This document shows positions 8,815 through 18,839 of a stretch of DNA of 64,000 bases, in pieces. The stretch spans positions 90,352-154,351 of the forward strand of contig CAYJEJ010000001.1 of the NCBI GenBank assembly GCA_964369315.1, given 5' to 3'. The first letter of the stretch is position 1. Each line of letters opens with the position of its first letter. The notes beneath the pieces were generated by a model. It ran no database searches, was not told the DNA's origin, and saw only the letters and a list, made by a program, of their open reading frames with translations. Both the position numbers and the translations under genes were made by a program. The stretch is from CAYJEJ01 sp964369315. GTDB taxonomy: Bacteria > Pseudomonadota > Alphaproteobacteria > UBA3830 > JAIRWN01.

Positions 8815-10149
8815 TTGAACAGTAAAGACACATTTCAACGTTCGCAACGCCTTATTGACATAGCTTTAAAAAAAGGAGCCAGTGAGGTTGAGGTTTTTTG
8901 TTTAAACCGTGTGGGGTTGAACGCGAAAACTAGGATGTGTAAGAAAGAAGGGGTTGAAAGCTCGCACACCGTTGATGTCGGTTTGAGGGTGTTTTGCGAT
9001 TTTTCTTGTGCTTCTGTTTCAGCTAATTCTTTTGATGATGCAGAAAATATGGTCGATTCTGCTTTGAATATCGCAAAATCGTTACCTAAAGACGAGTTCT
9101 GTGCCCTTGAGTCAGCGAAGGGTGACCTGCCTGAGATATTAGATGATGACTACTCTGTTCCAAAGATAGAAAATTTGTATTTGATGGCAGATGAGACTGA
9201 AAGCAGTTCTTTAGAGAACAACAAGATTGTTAACTCAGAGGGAGCAAATGCATCTTGGTCTTTGACGGATTGTTTTTTAAGCACTAGTAAAGGTGTTCGA
9301 GGAGCTTATAGAAAACAGTTTTTTTCACTTTCGGTCATGCCAATCGCGAAAGATGGTGACAGTATGGAATATGCGTATGATTTTTCAAATGCAACAGACT
9401 TTTCAAGACTGACATCACCTAGGCAATTGGGCGTTAATGCGGCTGAGAAAGCCGTTGCCAAGCTCCATAGTAGAAAGATAAGCTCTGCAACCATGCCTGT
9501 GATGTTTGATAAGCGGGTGGCAAGCGGGATATTGCAAGATTTTTTGAAGGTAATAAATGCATCGGCGATTGCCTCGAGCTCGAGCTTTTTGCTCAACAGC
9601 TTAGGGAGGCGTATAATGCCAAAGGGCTTGAATATCACAGATGACCAAACGATGGAACATGGACTGCGTTCAAGACCGTTTGATGCGGATGGCATGTTGA
9701 CGGAGAAGATGTTTTTGGTCGAAGATGGCGTTTTAAAAAATTGGCTGTTGGACAGCTATTATGCGAAAAAATTGGGTCACCCCTTTAAATCAAACGCACA
9801 TGCTAGCAGAGTGGTGGGCACTGCAATATGTCCGCCTGTGGCAGGAAATGTTTTTATCTCATCAGGTTCAAGTTCGACGAAAGAGCTAATTGGAAGTATT
9901 AGTGATGGTTTTTATGTCACTGAAATCCTAGGTTTTGGGGCCAACCCTATTACTGGAAATTATTCTTGTGGGGCGTGTGGCTTTAAGATTGACGGAGGGA
10001 ATTTATCCTTTCCTGTTAATGAGGTTACGATAGCGGGGAACTTATTAAACATGTTTGATGGGATGCAAGTCGGAGATGATTTGTCTTTTGATACGGGTGT
10101 CGACTCCCCAGCAGTGTTATTTGACCATATGACTGTAGCAGGAAAATAG
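8815..10149 (+). CDS. pmbA: Metalloprotease-related protein PmbA/TldE
   Basis: A 444-aa TldD/PmbA family member. PmbA (TldE) partners TldD in an intracellular heteromeric zinc protease; TldE itself lacks the metal-binding HExxxH, and none is seen here. The C-terminal half carries the family segments around G-R-R-I-M-P-K-G-L, then F-D-A-D-G-M, and N-P-I-T-G-N-Y-S. No in-frame ATG is suitable, so a TTG start at 8815 is used. tldD is not in the window. It precedes the lipid A genes by one base, so it is probably co-transcribed with them. Confidence 0.9.
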   Translation: MNSKDTFQRSQRLIDIALKKGASEVEVFCLNRVGLNAKTRMCKKEGVESSHTVDVGLRVFCDFSCASVSANSFDDAENMVDSALNIAKSLPKDEFCALESAKGDLPEILDDDYSVPKIENLYLMADETESSSLENNKIVNSEGANASWSLTDCFLSTSKGVRGAYRKQFFSLSVMPIAKDGDSMEYAYDFSNATDFSRLTSPRQLGVNAAEKAVAKLHSRKISSATMPVMFDKRVASGILQDFLKVINASAIASSSSFLLNSLGRRIMPKGLNITDDQTMEHGLRSRPFDADGMLTEKMFLVEDGVLKNWLLDSYYAKKLGHPFKSNAHASRVVGTAICPPVAGNVFISSGSSSTKELIGSISDGFYVTEILGFGANPITGNYSCGACGFKIDGGNLSFPVNEVTIAGNLLNMFDGMQVGDDLSFDTGVDSPAVLFDHMTVAGK

Positions 10150-10150
10150 T

Positions 10151-11917
10151 TTGCTGATAAAAAATTATTCACCAGATAGTCGGAAAATTCTATCAAAAAT
10201 TTATCTAGACCATATAAAACCTAATTTTAAAGTTTTGTTGATTGCATTATTGGGGATGCTTATCGCTGCGGCGAGCACTGGTGCGTTAACGTTTATCATT
10301 CAGCGAGTGATTGATGATGTCATTGTGAACTTAAATTTTGACATGCTCGTCAGTATTGCAGTGATTGCGATGTTTATTTCAATAATGAAAGGGCTGGGTG
10401 ATTTTATTAAAGACATCGCCTTAGCAAAGCTTGGTCAAAGCATGGTCACCAAGTTTCAAATGAGGGGGTTTGACACTTTAATTGCCGGCGACCTTGAATT
10501 GTTTCATAAAAATAAAACAGGCGACCTTGTCTTTCACTTAACAAACGATGTTTTGGTTTTGCGTAATATGGTGACAACGTCACTTACAAACATTGGAAAA
10601 GACCTAGCAACCCTGATCTTTTTGATTATTTTAGCGTTTTATAAAGATTGGAAATTGGCACTTGTTGGGTTTGTGGGCTTTCCTTTGATTTTGATGCCAA
10701 TATTACAGATTAGCTTTAAGGTGCGTCGTTTTGCTAATAAGTCGCAAAGTGAAATGGGGGCTTGGTCAACGTTTTTAATACAATCTTTTCAGGGAATACG
10801 GCTCATCAAATCTTATAACCTCGAAAACATGGAATCCACTAGGGCACGAGACATTTTAAATAGTATTCAAGAAATCATCATAAAATCAGCGAAGACAAAA
10901 GCATTGATTCACCCAATTATGGAAACATTAATCGGAATTGCTACCGCAGGTGTGATTTTTATTGGCGGGATGTATGTCATCAGTGGAGAGCAATCTGCTG
11001 GCACATTGCTGAGTTTTGTGGGGGCTTTGTTGCTTGCATACAGACCGATTAAAAACTTAACCCAGCTGAACAATAACGTTCAAGAAAGCCTGATATCTGC
11101 ACGCAGGCTTTATAGTCTTTTAGATATTAAACCAAGTATTGTGGATGTGAAGGGGGCAAAAACCCTTTCAAGGGGAAAGGGACGGGTTTCTTTCTTGAAT
11201 GTAGATTTTGATTATCCCAATGGAACCCCAGCTTTACATGACATCACATTTGATGTGCAAAGTGGGGAAAAAATCGCAATAGTTGGTGCGAGTGGTGCGG
11301 GAAAAAGTTCCTTAATCAACCTAATTCCAAGGTTTTATGATTGTAAAAAAGGAAAAATCTTAATAGACAACGTCGATATTAGCCAAGTGACGCTGAACTC
11401 ATTGCGAAACAACATTGCGTTGGTTAGTCAAGAAAATATCTTATTTAACGACACAATATACACAAACATAGCCTATGGTCGAGAAGGCTGCTCTTTTGAG
11501 GATGTGAAAAAAGCAGCAAAAATGGCGGCTGCACTGGAGTTTGTGGAGGATTTACCTTTTGGATTTGAAACGATGGTTGGTGAAAATGGCGTTTCATTAT
11601 CTGGTGGGCAAAGGCAACGTATTGCAATTGCGAGGGCATTGATAAAAGATGCACCGATACTTTTGCTTGATGAGGCAACAAGTGCTCTTGATAGCGAGGC
11701 TGAAAATCAGGTTCAGTCTGGCATAGCCCACTTAATGGAAGGAAGAACGACCCTCGTGGTCGCACACAGACTGTCAACAATTGTGGACGCAGATAATATT
11801 TTGGTCTTAAATAAGGGTAGGTTGGTCGAATCGGGCAAGCATCAAGATTTAATCAAGCTGAATGGTTTTTATGCACGCTTGTATGATGCTCAAAATTTTT
11901 TAGATAAAGGTGATTAA
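10151..11917 (+). CDS. msbA: Lipid A/lipid flippase, ABC half-transporter (MsbA-like)
   Basis: A 588-aa half-transporter with an N-terminal six-helix exporter domain (about 1-320) and a C-terminal ATPase. Walker A is G-A-S-G-A-G-K-S-S (around 379-387), signature L-S-G-G-Q-R-Q-R (around 486) and Walker B I-L-L-L-D-E-A-T-S-A-L-D. Homologues flip lipid A core across the inner membrane. A position directly before waaA and lpxK supports that role. It starts at TTG 10151, one base after the pmbA stop. A generic multidrug half-transporter is the alternative. Confidence 0.87.
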   Translation: MLIKNYSPDSRKILSKIYLDHIKPNFKVLLIALLGMLIAAASTGALTFIIQRVIDDVIVNLNFDMLVSIAVIAMFISIMKGLGDFIKDIALAKLGQSMVTKFQMRGFDTLIAGDLELFHKNKTGDLVFHLTNDVLVLRNMVTTSLTNIGKDLATLIFLIILAFYKDWKLALVGFVGFPLILMPILQISFKVRRFANKSQSEMGAWSTFLIQSFQGIRLIKSYNLENMESTRARDILNSIQEIIIKSAKTKALIHPIMETLIGIATAGVIFIGGMYVISGEQSAGTLLSFVGALLLAYRPIKNLTQLNNNVQESLISARRLYSLLDIKPSIVDVKGAKTLSRGKGRVSFLNVDFDYPNGTPALHDITFDVQSGEKIAIVGASGAGKSSLINLIPRFYDCKKGKILIDNVDISQVTLNSLRNNIALVSQENILFNDTIYTNIAYGREGCSFEDVKKAAKMAAALEFVEDLPFGFETMVGENGVSLSGGQRQRIAIARALIKDAPILLLDEATSALDSEAENQVQSGIAHLMEGRTTLVVAHRLSTIVDADNILVLNKGRLVESGKHQDLIKLNGFYARLYDAQNFLDKGD

Positions 11918-11923
11918 TCAACG

Positions 11924-13201
11924 ATGTTATTAGTGTTTTATAGCTGGCTTTCTTATGTGTTGGCTCCTCTGCTCTGGTTGTATTCGTTTTATAAGTCTAG
12001 GAAATATGATGATTGTGAAAAACGACTTAAAAACCATTGCGGGAAGGCAACTTTATCCAGACCTGATGGAAAAATTGTTTGGATGCACGCTGCAAGCGTC
12101 GGCGAAACCCTTACGGCGATTACTCTTTTGGAGCATTTAAAGTCCTTAGACTCTCAGCTAAAGTTTTTGATTACCACCACAACAAAAACAGCGGCGAATT
12201 TATTATTATCTAGATTTGAATTGAACCCGTTGTTGAGCTCTTGCTGTGTTCATCAATATGCACCGATAGATGTATATCCTTGGTGTAAACGGTTTATAGA
12301 TTATTGGCATCCAGATGTTGCCTTGTTTTTTGAGTCGGAGCTGTGGCCAAATTTAATTAAGGTTGCCAGTGATAAATCTATTAAACTTGGTTTGATTAAT
12401 GCACGTGTATCTGTCAATAGCCTAAAAAATTGGCAAAAGTTTAGTGCGAGTATATCCAAGGTTTTAGAAAAATTTTCCGTTATCATCGCACAGTCTCAAT
12501 ATGACGCTGACAACATTCAAAATTTTGTTAAACAAAAAGTCGGATATTACGGCAACTTAAAACATTCAGCTGAAAAACTCCCGATTAATGAGAGCGTATT
12601 GAAATCTATGGGTGAGTTTATTAAAGATAAATTCATTTTTATTGCCGCAAGCACCCATAAAGGTGAGGAGGAAGAGATAATACGGGCTCATCGGATATTG
12701 AAACAGAGCTATGACATTTTCACCATACTTGCACCAAGGCACCCCAATAGATGCCAAGACATTGGGCTGATGTGCTTTAACGAGGGGTTTAATTATTTAC
12801 GTAGGTCGCAGGTGGGCAATGCAATAAATAGTAATACAGAGGTTTATATTGTCGATACAATAGGGGAGTTGGGCACTTTTTATTCAATGGCAGAGATTGC
12901 TTTTGTTGGCGGTTCAATTGTTAGCCATGGGGGGCATAACATCCTAGAGCCCGCAAAATTAAGTTGCTCGGTGATGCATGGTTCATATATGCATAATTTC
13001 AAAGAACTGGACGAGACTTTTAGGCGGGCAGACGCGTCTGTTGTCGTGCACGACGGCAAAGAGCTCGCTGAAGAGGTGATTAAACAAATAGAGGATAAAA
13101 AGAAATTAAAAACTCTTCAGCAAAACGCCTTTAAGGTCGCAACCTCGCAGTATGTTATATTAGAAAAAGTCGCAAATGCAATAAAAGGAATTTTACCATG
13201 A
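11924..13201 (+). CDS. waaA: 3-deoxy-D-manno-octulosonic acid (Kdo) transferase
   Basis: WaaA (KdtA) transfers Kdo from CMP-Kdo to lipid IVA at the inner membrane. The 425-aa product matches the family length, with an N-terminal membrane anchor and the motif H-A-A-S-V-G-E near residue 56. The C-terminal GT-B half contains F-V-G-G-S and G-G-H-N-I-L-E-P. Its stop overlaps lpxK by 4 bases (ATGA at 13198). Together with lpxK and msbA it implies the cell makes Kdo-lipid A. Confidence 0.95.
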   Translation: MLLVFYSWLSYVLAPLLWLYSFYKSRKYDDCEKRLKNHCGKATLSRPDGKIVWMHAASVGETLTAITLLEHLKSLDSQLKFLITTTTKTAANLLLSRFELNPLLSSCCVHQYAPIDVYPWCKRFIDYWHPDVALFFESELWPNLIKVASDKSIKLGLINARVSVNSLKNWQKFSASISKVLEKFSVIIAQSQYDADNIQNFVKQKVGYYGNLKHSAEKLPINESVLKSMGEFIKDKFIFIAASTHKGEEEEIIRAHRILKQSYDIFTILAPRHPNRCQDIGLMCFNEGFNYLRRSQVGNAINSNTEVYIVDTIGELGTFYSMAEIAFVGGSIVSHGGHNILEPAKLSCSVMHGSYMHNFKELDETFRRADASVVVHDGKELAEEVIKQIEDKKKLKTLQQNAFKVATSQYVILEKVANAIKGILP

Positions 13202-14178
13202 GGAATCCAAAATTTTGGTACAGAAATACTGCTTACAGCAGATTAGTTAGCTTTTTTTTATATCCACTTAGCTTAATATATGGGCTAGGCAGAAAATTAG
13301 ACGTGAGATTCTCGAAATCAAAAGGGACAGATATTTTAAGCATTGCAATTGGTGGAGCAACAGTTGGTGGAGCTGGAAAAACGCCTGTTACTGCTTATAT
13401 ATATGACATTTTCAATAAAGAAGGATTCAAACCAATAATCATCAGCAGGGGGTATGGCGGTCAAATAGAGAATTATCTAATTGATGTGAACACTATATCT
13501 GATGTTAAAATCGTCGGAGATGAGGCTGTGATGCTTAATCGAAAAGGTTATGACGTCATTGTCACCGATGATAAGGTGCGGGCATCGTCGTTAGCAAAAA
13601 ATTTTTCAGATGTTTTATTATTAGATGACGCCATTCAGAGCACCAACATCCATGCGAGCAAGAATATTCTCGTTGTTGATGCGGAGCAGGGCTTTGGCAA
13701 TGGACGCCTACTTCCTGCAGGACCTTTGAGAGAAGATTTGGAAATATTGAAAAATCGCATACATGCCGTTGTGATTATTGGAGATGATAGAGATAATAAA
13801 ATTGGAATGACCTTTGAAGGAGTGCCAATTTTTTATGCAGAAAAAGTGTTGAAATTAGACAAGCTTGATAAACAAAAAGAGCTCTTTGCTTTCTGTGGTC
13901 TTGGTTTTCCAGATAATTTTTTCAATTCATTAGAAAAAGCAGGTTGCTGTGTGAAGGAGAGGTTGACTTTTCCTGACCATTATTATTATAAAAACCTAGA
14001 TATAGAAGCTATGCTTAGTTATGCCAAGAAAAAAGGACTGCAACTGGTCACAACAGAGAAAGATATTGTGAAAATTTCACCAAAATTTCGTAGTTATATT
14101 GAAGTTGCTGAGTTGAATATAAACTTTTTATCAAATGATGATTTTATTAAATTCCTTCAAGGTTTCTTTAATAAGTGA
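13198..14178 (+). CDS. lpxK: Tetraacyldisaccharide 4'-kinase LpxK
   Basis: LpxK phosphorylates the 4' position of the lipid A disaccharide to give lipid IVA. The 326-aa protein has an N-terminal hydrophobic segment (about 14-30) for membrane association, a P-loop G-G-A-G-K-T-P at 57-63, a downstream I-S-R-G-Y-G-G motif and L-L-D-D-A-I-Q matching the family D-D-x-x-Q. It acts just before WaaA in the pathway and is translationally coupled to it. Confidence 0.95.
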   Translation: MRNPKFWYRNTAYSRLVSFFLYPLSLIYGLGRKLDVRFSKSKGTDILSIAIGGATVGGAGKTPVTAYIYDIFNKEGFKPIIISRGYGGQIENYLIDVNTISDVKIVGDEAVMLNRKGYDVIVTDDKVRASSLAKNFSDVLLLDDAIQSTNIHASKNILVVDAEQGFGNGRLLPAGPLREDLEILKNRIHAVVIIGDDRDNKIGMTFEGVPIFYAEKVLKLDKLDKQKELFAFCGLGFPDNFFNSLEKAGCCVKERLTFPDHYYYKNLDIEAMLSYAKKKGLQLVTTEKDIVKISPKFRSYIEVAELNINFLSNDDFIKFLQGFFNK

Positions 14179-14239
14179 TTTACGAAAAAATAAGTTTGGT
14201 GTAGTGAATATATTTTTAGCTTTTTGAGGGAATTGTTTT

Positions 14240-15532
14240 ATGTCTATCTTATGTGATGATAAATCCAAGAATTCTAAACCAAATGTGCCAATTTTCTCCT
14301 CTGTGCGTGGGATGAAAGACCATCTGTTTGATGAATATGCGACTTATAAGCAAATAATAGATAAAATTTTTTCAGAGTGTTCTAAGTTTGGTTTTAAACC
14401 AATGAGTACTCCAATTTTGGAAAAGGTAGAGGTTTTTACCAAACAGTTGGGTGATACTAGTGACGTTGTTGGAAAGGAGATGTATATTTTCCAAGACCGA
14501 GGGGGGGAAACACTAGCCATGCGACCTGAGGGTACCGCTGCAATTGTTCGGGCATTTATTGAACATAGGTTATATGAAAAATTGCCGTTCAAAGCAATGT
14601 ATAGCGGTCCAATGTTTAGGTATGAACGCCCTCAGAAAGGAAGGCTACGTCAACTACACCAAATAGGTTTGGAGTCTTTGGGAGAGTCTGACCCTTGGTC
14701 TGATGTGGAGTGTATTTCAGCTGCATATGAAAGTTTGAGAAGTATAGGAATAGAAAAAAATATACAATTTGAAATCAATACGTTGGGTGACAGTGAAAGC
14801 AGGGTTAATTATCGAACGGCGTTAGTCGATTTTTTTAATAAACATAGACAGGATTTATCAGAAATTAGCCAAAACAGGCTTGATACAAACCCATTGAGAA
14901 TATTGGATTCAAAAGAAGCACAAGATAAAGAACTGGTACGTGATGCACCTAAGATGCTGGACTATTTAACCCAAGAGGCTGGTGATTTTTTCAATAGGGT
15001 CATTGAGGGGTTAAAGGCGATTAATGTGCCGTTTATTATTAATAATCGTTTGGTGCGAGGGTTGGACTATTATACTCACACAGTATTTGAAGTCACAACA
15101 TCTGAACTTGGCTCACAAGGAACGGTTTTAGCTGGCGGTAGATATGACGGAATGGTCGCTGCCATGGGTGGGACAAAAGTTGCCGCTTTTGGTTGGGCAG
15201 CTGGCTTAGAAAGACTGTCGATGCTCTATAAACCAGATGATTTGAAAACAAAATTGGTCTCTATTCTCACTTGTGGGGAAGAAGAGGCGTTGTGCGGGAC
15301 GAAATTGGCGTTGTCTTGGCGTCGTGCAGGTCTTCAGGTTGAAGTTATTCGTGGTGGAACAAATATTGGTAAGATGTTGTCCAAGGCAGTGAAAATGCAG
15401 GCAAAATATGCCATAATAATCGGCAGCACTGAGCTAAAAAATAATACCTTAACAATGAAAAATCTTGAGCTTGGAACACAAGTCAATATGAGCCAAAACG
15501 AAATTTTAGAACTGATTATTAGAGATAATTAA
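14240..15532 (+). CDS. hisS: Histidyl-tRNA synthetase
   Basis: A class II synthetase of 430 aa that charges tRNA-His. Visible motifs are the N-terminal R-G-M-K-D (23-27), motif 2 R-Y-E-R-P-Q-K-G-R, the histidine-A box R-G-L-D-Y-Y-T-H-T-V-F-E, and motif 3 A-A-F-G-W-A-A-G-L-E-R-L. The C-terminal anticodon-binding domain begins near residue 335. Its last base is the first base of prfA, so the pair is coupled (TAATG). Confidence 0.97.
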   Translation: MSILCDDKSKNSKPNVPIFSSVRGMKDHLFDEYATYKQIIDKIFSECSKFGFKPMSTPILEKVEVFTKQLGDTSDVVGKEMYIFQDRGGETLAMRPEGTAAIVRAFIEHRLYEKLPFKAMYSGPMFRYERPQKGRLRQLHQIGLESLGESDPWSDVECISAAYESLRSIGIEKNIQFEINTLGDSESRVNYRTALVDFFNKHRQDLSEISQNRLDTNPLRILDSKEAQDKELVRDAPKMLDYLTQEAGDFFNRVIEGLKAINVPFIINNRLVRGLDYYTHTVFEVTTSELGSQGTVLAGGRYDGMVAAMGGTKVAAFGWAAGLERLSMLYKPDDLKTKLVSILTCGEEEALCGTKLALSWRRAGLQVEVIRGGTNIGKMLSKAVKMQAKYAIIIGSTELKNNTLTMKNLELGTQVNMSQNEILELIIRDN

Positions 15533-16614
15533 TGCTTAACTCCGAAAAACTTCAGAAGATTATTGACCGTTTTGAACTAATAAAAGATACGATGTCTACA
15601 GGTGAGATTGGTGGTGAAGAGTTTGTAAAACTATCAAAAGAATTTTCTGATTTAAACGAAAAAGTTGAGGTGATTAATGCTTTAAATAGGCATCGCTCTG
15701 AGTTAACCGAATTGAAAAAATTGGTCAGCGACCCTGAGACAGATGAAGATATGCTTTCCATGATTAATGAAGAGATATCAAACCTTGAAATAAAAATTGT
15801 GGAAAAAGAGCACGAAGTAAAGGTCTTGCTCCTCCCAAAAAATGACTTGGACGAAAAAAACGCAATAATAGAAATCAGGGCAGGCACTGGTGGAGATGAG
15901 GCTGGTCTTTTTGCAAGTGACCTTTTTCGTATGTATCAAAAATATGCTGAAAACTGTAACTGGAAATTTGAACCAATATCTGTGAGCGAAAATGAATTAG
16001 GGAGCTTGCGTGAGGCAATTATTAGTGTTTCAGGCAGGGGTGTGTTTGCGCGGCTTAAGTTTGAGTCAGGGGTTCATAGGGTTCAGCGTGTGCCAACCAC
16101 AGAATCTAGCGGACGAATTCACACATCGACGGCAACAGTTGCTGTTTTGCCTGAGGCTGAAGAGGTTGATATCAACATAGATGAAAAAGACCTGCGGGTT
16201 GATGTCATGAGGGCGTCGGGTGCTGGTGGGCAACACGTCAACACAACTGAAAGTGCCGTCAGAATTACCCACATTCCAACTGGTATAGTCGTTACTCAAC
16301 AAGATGAGCGTTCTCAACATATGAATAGAGCTAAGGCTATGAAGATTTTGCGTTCTAGGGTGTATGAATGGGAACGGCAGAAAAGCGATGCTGTTCGTGC
16401 GGCAGAAAGACGAAGTCAAGTCGGCAGTGGCGACCGCTCAGAGAGGATAAGAACATATAACTTTCCTCAAGGTCGCGTAACAGACCATAGAATAAATTTG
16501 ACGTTATATAAAATCGAAGAAATCATGCTAGGTGGCAAACCATTTGATGAAATGGTTGAATCCTTGATAATCAGCGAGCAGGAAAGACTCTTGGCAGAAG
16601 CGTCAGCAGAGTAA
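15532..16614 (+). CDS. prfA: Peptide chain release factor 1
   Basis: RF1 releases peptides at UAA and UAG. At 360 aa it has the full length, with the P-x-T codon-reading tripeptide (here P-T-T in R-V-P-T-T-E-S-S-G-R) and the catalytic G-G-Q near residue 233. prmC, the methyltransferase that modifies the GGQ glutamine and often follows prfA, is not adjacent: a convergent lolA-like gene lies 15 bases downstream. Confidence 0.97.
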   Translation: MLNSEKLQKIIDRFELIKDTMSTGEIGGEEFVKLSKEFSDLNEKVEVINALNRHRSELTELKKLVSDPETDEDMLSMINEEISNLEIKIVEKEHEVKVLLLPKNDLDEKNAIIEIRAGTGGDEAGLFASDLFRMYQKYAENCNWKFEPISVSENELGSLREAIISVSGRGVFARLKFESGVHRVQRVPTTESSGRIHTSTATVAVLPEAEEVDINIDEKDLRVDVMRASGAGGQHVNTTESAVRITHIPTGIVVTQQDERSQHMNRAKAMKILRSRVYEWERQKSDAVRAAERRSQVGSGDRSERIRTYNFPQGRVTDHRINLTLYKIEEIMLGGKPFDEMVESLIISEQERLLAEASAE

Positions 16615-16628
16615 AGAAGAAAATAACT

Positions 16629-17219
16629 TTACCTTGATTTGAATTCGTTTGAATCTATTTTTACATTCAATTTTACGTTTTGCAATTGAACCTTTGTCAG
16701 CTCATTGTTGTTATTTATAATCCACTCGCTTAAAAAAAATGGCGATTTGTTAAACACAAGTGTTAGGCAAGTTGAACTAATATAATTGGACATAACAAGG
16801 TTTACCCAAATACGTTTTTCATCTTTTTTTATCCAATTGATTTTTGTATCTTTGCTTAAATCAATCCTTTTACTTAATATATTGAGTATCGGTAAAGACC
16901 TTCTGTCATATCTTGATTGTTCTTGGAGTTCGCTATCCCAATAAAAAATTTCCTTCCCGCTGGTCACGATTGTGTTTTGGTGAGGTGAAGTGTATTGAAT
17001 TTTAATTTTGTTGGGTTTTTTGAGCAAAAATATTCCAGTGGCTATTTGATTTTTACTATTGGTTTCAATAAACTGTGCGTTCATAGAATCTATTTCTTTT
17101 AAAAAGCTTTCTATTTTATATAAATATAAATTTCGCTCATCATCGCCGACGAGCTGTGCGTTAGAGCTTAGTTTTATTAAGCATAATACTAACAAAAAGA
17201 ATTTATAAAATTTCATCAT
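16629..17219 (-). CDS. lolA: LolA-like outer membrane lipoprotein carrier protein
   Basis: A 196-aa periplasmic protein with a signal peptide (residues 1-21, hydrophobic core L-L-V-L-C-L). It shows the LolA-like fold signature: F-I-E-T-N-S-K-N-Q-I-A-T-G-I-F-L-L-K-K-P, then K-I-K-I-Q-Y. LolA shuttles lipoproteins from LolCDE to the outer membrane. The downstream region is divergent, so assignment is to the family. It ends next to the radC stop side, forming a map-radC-lolA run on the minus strand with gaps of 6 bases or less. Confidence 0.8.
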   Translation of the reverse strand: MMKFYKFFLLVLCLIKLSSNAQLVGDDERNLYLYKIESFLKEIDSMNAQFIETNSKNQIATGIFLLKKPNKIKIQYTSPHQNTIVTSGKEIFYWDSELQEQSRYDRRSLPILNILSKRIDLSKDTKINWIKKDEKRIWVNLVMSNYISSTCLTLVFNKSPFFLSEWIINNNNELTKVQLQNVKLNVKIDSNEFKSR

Positions 17220-17897
17220 CTAATCCATTAACCGAAGACGTTTTAAGGATTTATACTGTTGCCGACCGATTATAACATGGTCATGCACTTTTAATGAGAC
17301 TTGTTTTCCGAGCTCAATTAATGTTTTGGTAATTTCAATATCCCTTGCGGATGGTGTTGGGTCGCCACTGGGATGGTTATGTACAATAATCATAGCAGCT
17401 GCACCGTGTTCAAAAGCCCTTTTTAATATTTCTCTCGGGTATAGTGCTGTTACATTAATCGTGCCCTCTTGCAGAATTTCATCGGATATAAGGTAATTTT
17501 TATTATCCAAAAACAAGATTCTCACCTGTTCGATGGGTAAACAGCCCATCGACATTTGGCAATAGTCAATTACTTTGTTGAACGAGTTCATTACATCTGT
17601 TTTTGTGATTTGTTCCTTAAATGTTCTGGTGATACATTCACGAATTAATGCAAATAGGTGGGATGAACTTTCACCAAAGCCTGTAATCTCTTTTAAGAGC
17701 ACTTTATCGGCATATAAAACGCCTCGGAGGGTTTTAAATTTTTTCAACAACAAATTGGCAAGTGGCTTTGTGTCTTTTCTTGGTATGGAAAGGTATAAAA
17801 TCATTTCCAAAATCTCATAATCTGGAATTCCTGCACCAGCACTTTTTTCAAATCTTTCCTTTAGACGTTTTCTGTGCCCAGATGCTAAATCATTCAT
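17220..17897 (-). CDS. radC: RadC-family JAB/MPN domain protein
   Basis: A 225-aa RadC protein. It has an N-terminal helix-hairpin-helix region (about 20-90, with I-T-G-F-G) and a C-terminal JAMM-like metal site in V-H-N-H-P-S-G-D-P-T-P-S-A-R-D, with His173, His175 and Asp186 as likely zinc ligands. The family was once called a DNA-repair protein; its actual role is unsettled. It lies 6 bases after map. Confidence 0.92.
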   Translation of the reverse strand: MNDLASGHRKRLKERFEKSAGAGIPDYEILEMILYLSIPRKDTKPLANLLLKKFKTLRGVLYADKVLLKEITGFGESSSHLFALIRECITRTFKEQITKTDVMNSFNKVIDYCQMSMGCLPIEQVRILFLDNKNYLISDEILQEGTINVTALYPREILKRAFEHGAAAMIIVHNHPSGDPTPSARDIEITKTLIELGKQVSLKVHDHVIIGRQQYKSLKRLRLMD

Positions 17898-17903
17898 AAA
17901 TGC

Positions 17904-18731
17904 TTACCTTGATAAATCATATGGCGGAAAAGTAAAACCCATAGGCGATAGGGTGAAAATCTCAACCCCACTAGCTGTCACGCCGACAGTATGTTCAAAC
18001 TGTGCCGACAAACTGCCGTCTTTTGTGACAGTTGTCCAATTATCTTCTAATGTTACGGTGTCATATTTTCCTATGTTTGCCATCGGTTCTATAGTAAACA
18101 ACATTCCAGTTGTTAAAACTTGTCCTTTTTTAGGGCGACCGAAATGTAGCACAGATGGGCTCATATGAAATTCTTGCCCAATCCCGTGCCCACAAAAGTC
18201 TCGAACGACGGAATATTTCCTGCTTTCAAGGTAGGTTTGTATTGCACTTCCAATGTCGCCAAGTGTCGCTTTTGGTTTGACCGCCTGTATGCCGAGCATC
18301 ATCGATTTGTAAGTTGCTAGGACTAATTTTTGTGCTTCAATACTAGGAGTGCCAACGTAAAACATTCGGCTCGTATCTGCATACCACCCATTTAAGATGA
18401 CAGTGACATCGATGTTTAATATATCGCCGTCGATTAGCTTCCTTTCCGAAGGAATGCCGTGACAGACCACTTCATTGATAGAAATACATACAGACTTCGG
18501 ATAGCCGTGATATCCTAATGGTGCAGGGATTGCCTTATTTGAGATGATATAATTGTGACAAAGCTCATTTAGTTGATTGGTCGTCACACCTTCTTGTACG
18601 TGTGGGGTAATAAAGTCAAGGGTCATCGCGGCAAGCCTGCCCGCCTTACGCATATTTTCAAAATCATCAGTCAATGGTGTGCTCTCTCTTTGGGCGGTAT
18701 AAAAAAATATGTCGCCATTATAACCTAACAT
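17904..18731 (-). CDS. map: Methionine aminopeptidase, type I
   Basis: Removes the initiator Met from nascent proteins. The 275-aa protein carries the dinuclear metal ligands: Asp in I-D-V-T-V, Asp in Y-A-D-T-S-R, His in G-H-G-I-G, Glu in T-I-E-P-M and Glu in Q-F-E-H-T. There is no N-terminal zinc-binding extension, as in bacterial type Ia enzymes. It heads the minus-strand map-radC-lolA run and diverges from ahpC. Confidence 0.96.
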   Translation of the reverse strand: MLGYNGDIFFYTAQRESTPLTDDFENMRKAGRLAAMTLDFITPHVQEGVTTNQLNELCHNYIISNKAIPAPLGYHGYPKSVCISINEVVCHGIPSERKLIDGDILNIDVTVILNGWYADTSRMFYVGTPSIEAQKLVLATYKSMMLGIQAVKPKATLGDIGSAIQTYLESRKYSVVRDFCGHGIGQEFHMSPSVLHFGRPKKGQVLTTGMLFTIEPMANIGKYDTVTLEDNWTTVTKDGSLSAQFEHTVGVTASGVEIFTLSPMGFTFPPYDLSR

Positions 18732-18839
18732 TGAGTTAATTTAACCTGCTTTTATCAATATTAATTAAAAGTTTATTTTATATTGTGGTGGGATTGCGTT
18801 AATATTAAGATATTGTAGAGAATAAATAGGACGGTTCTT

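Noticed and set aside
9306..9695. Long antisense open frame inside pmbA
   Set aside because: Mirror frame of a well-supported gene with no start signal or recognisable protein; similar shadows lie antisense to tolC, topA and prfA.
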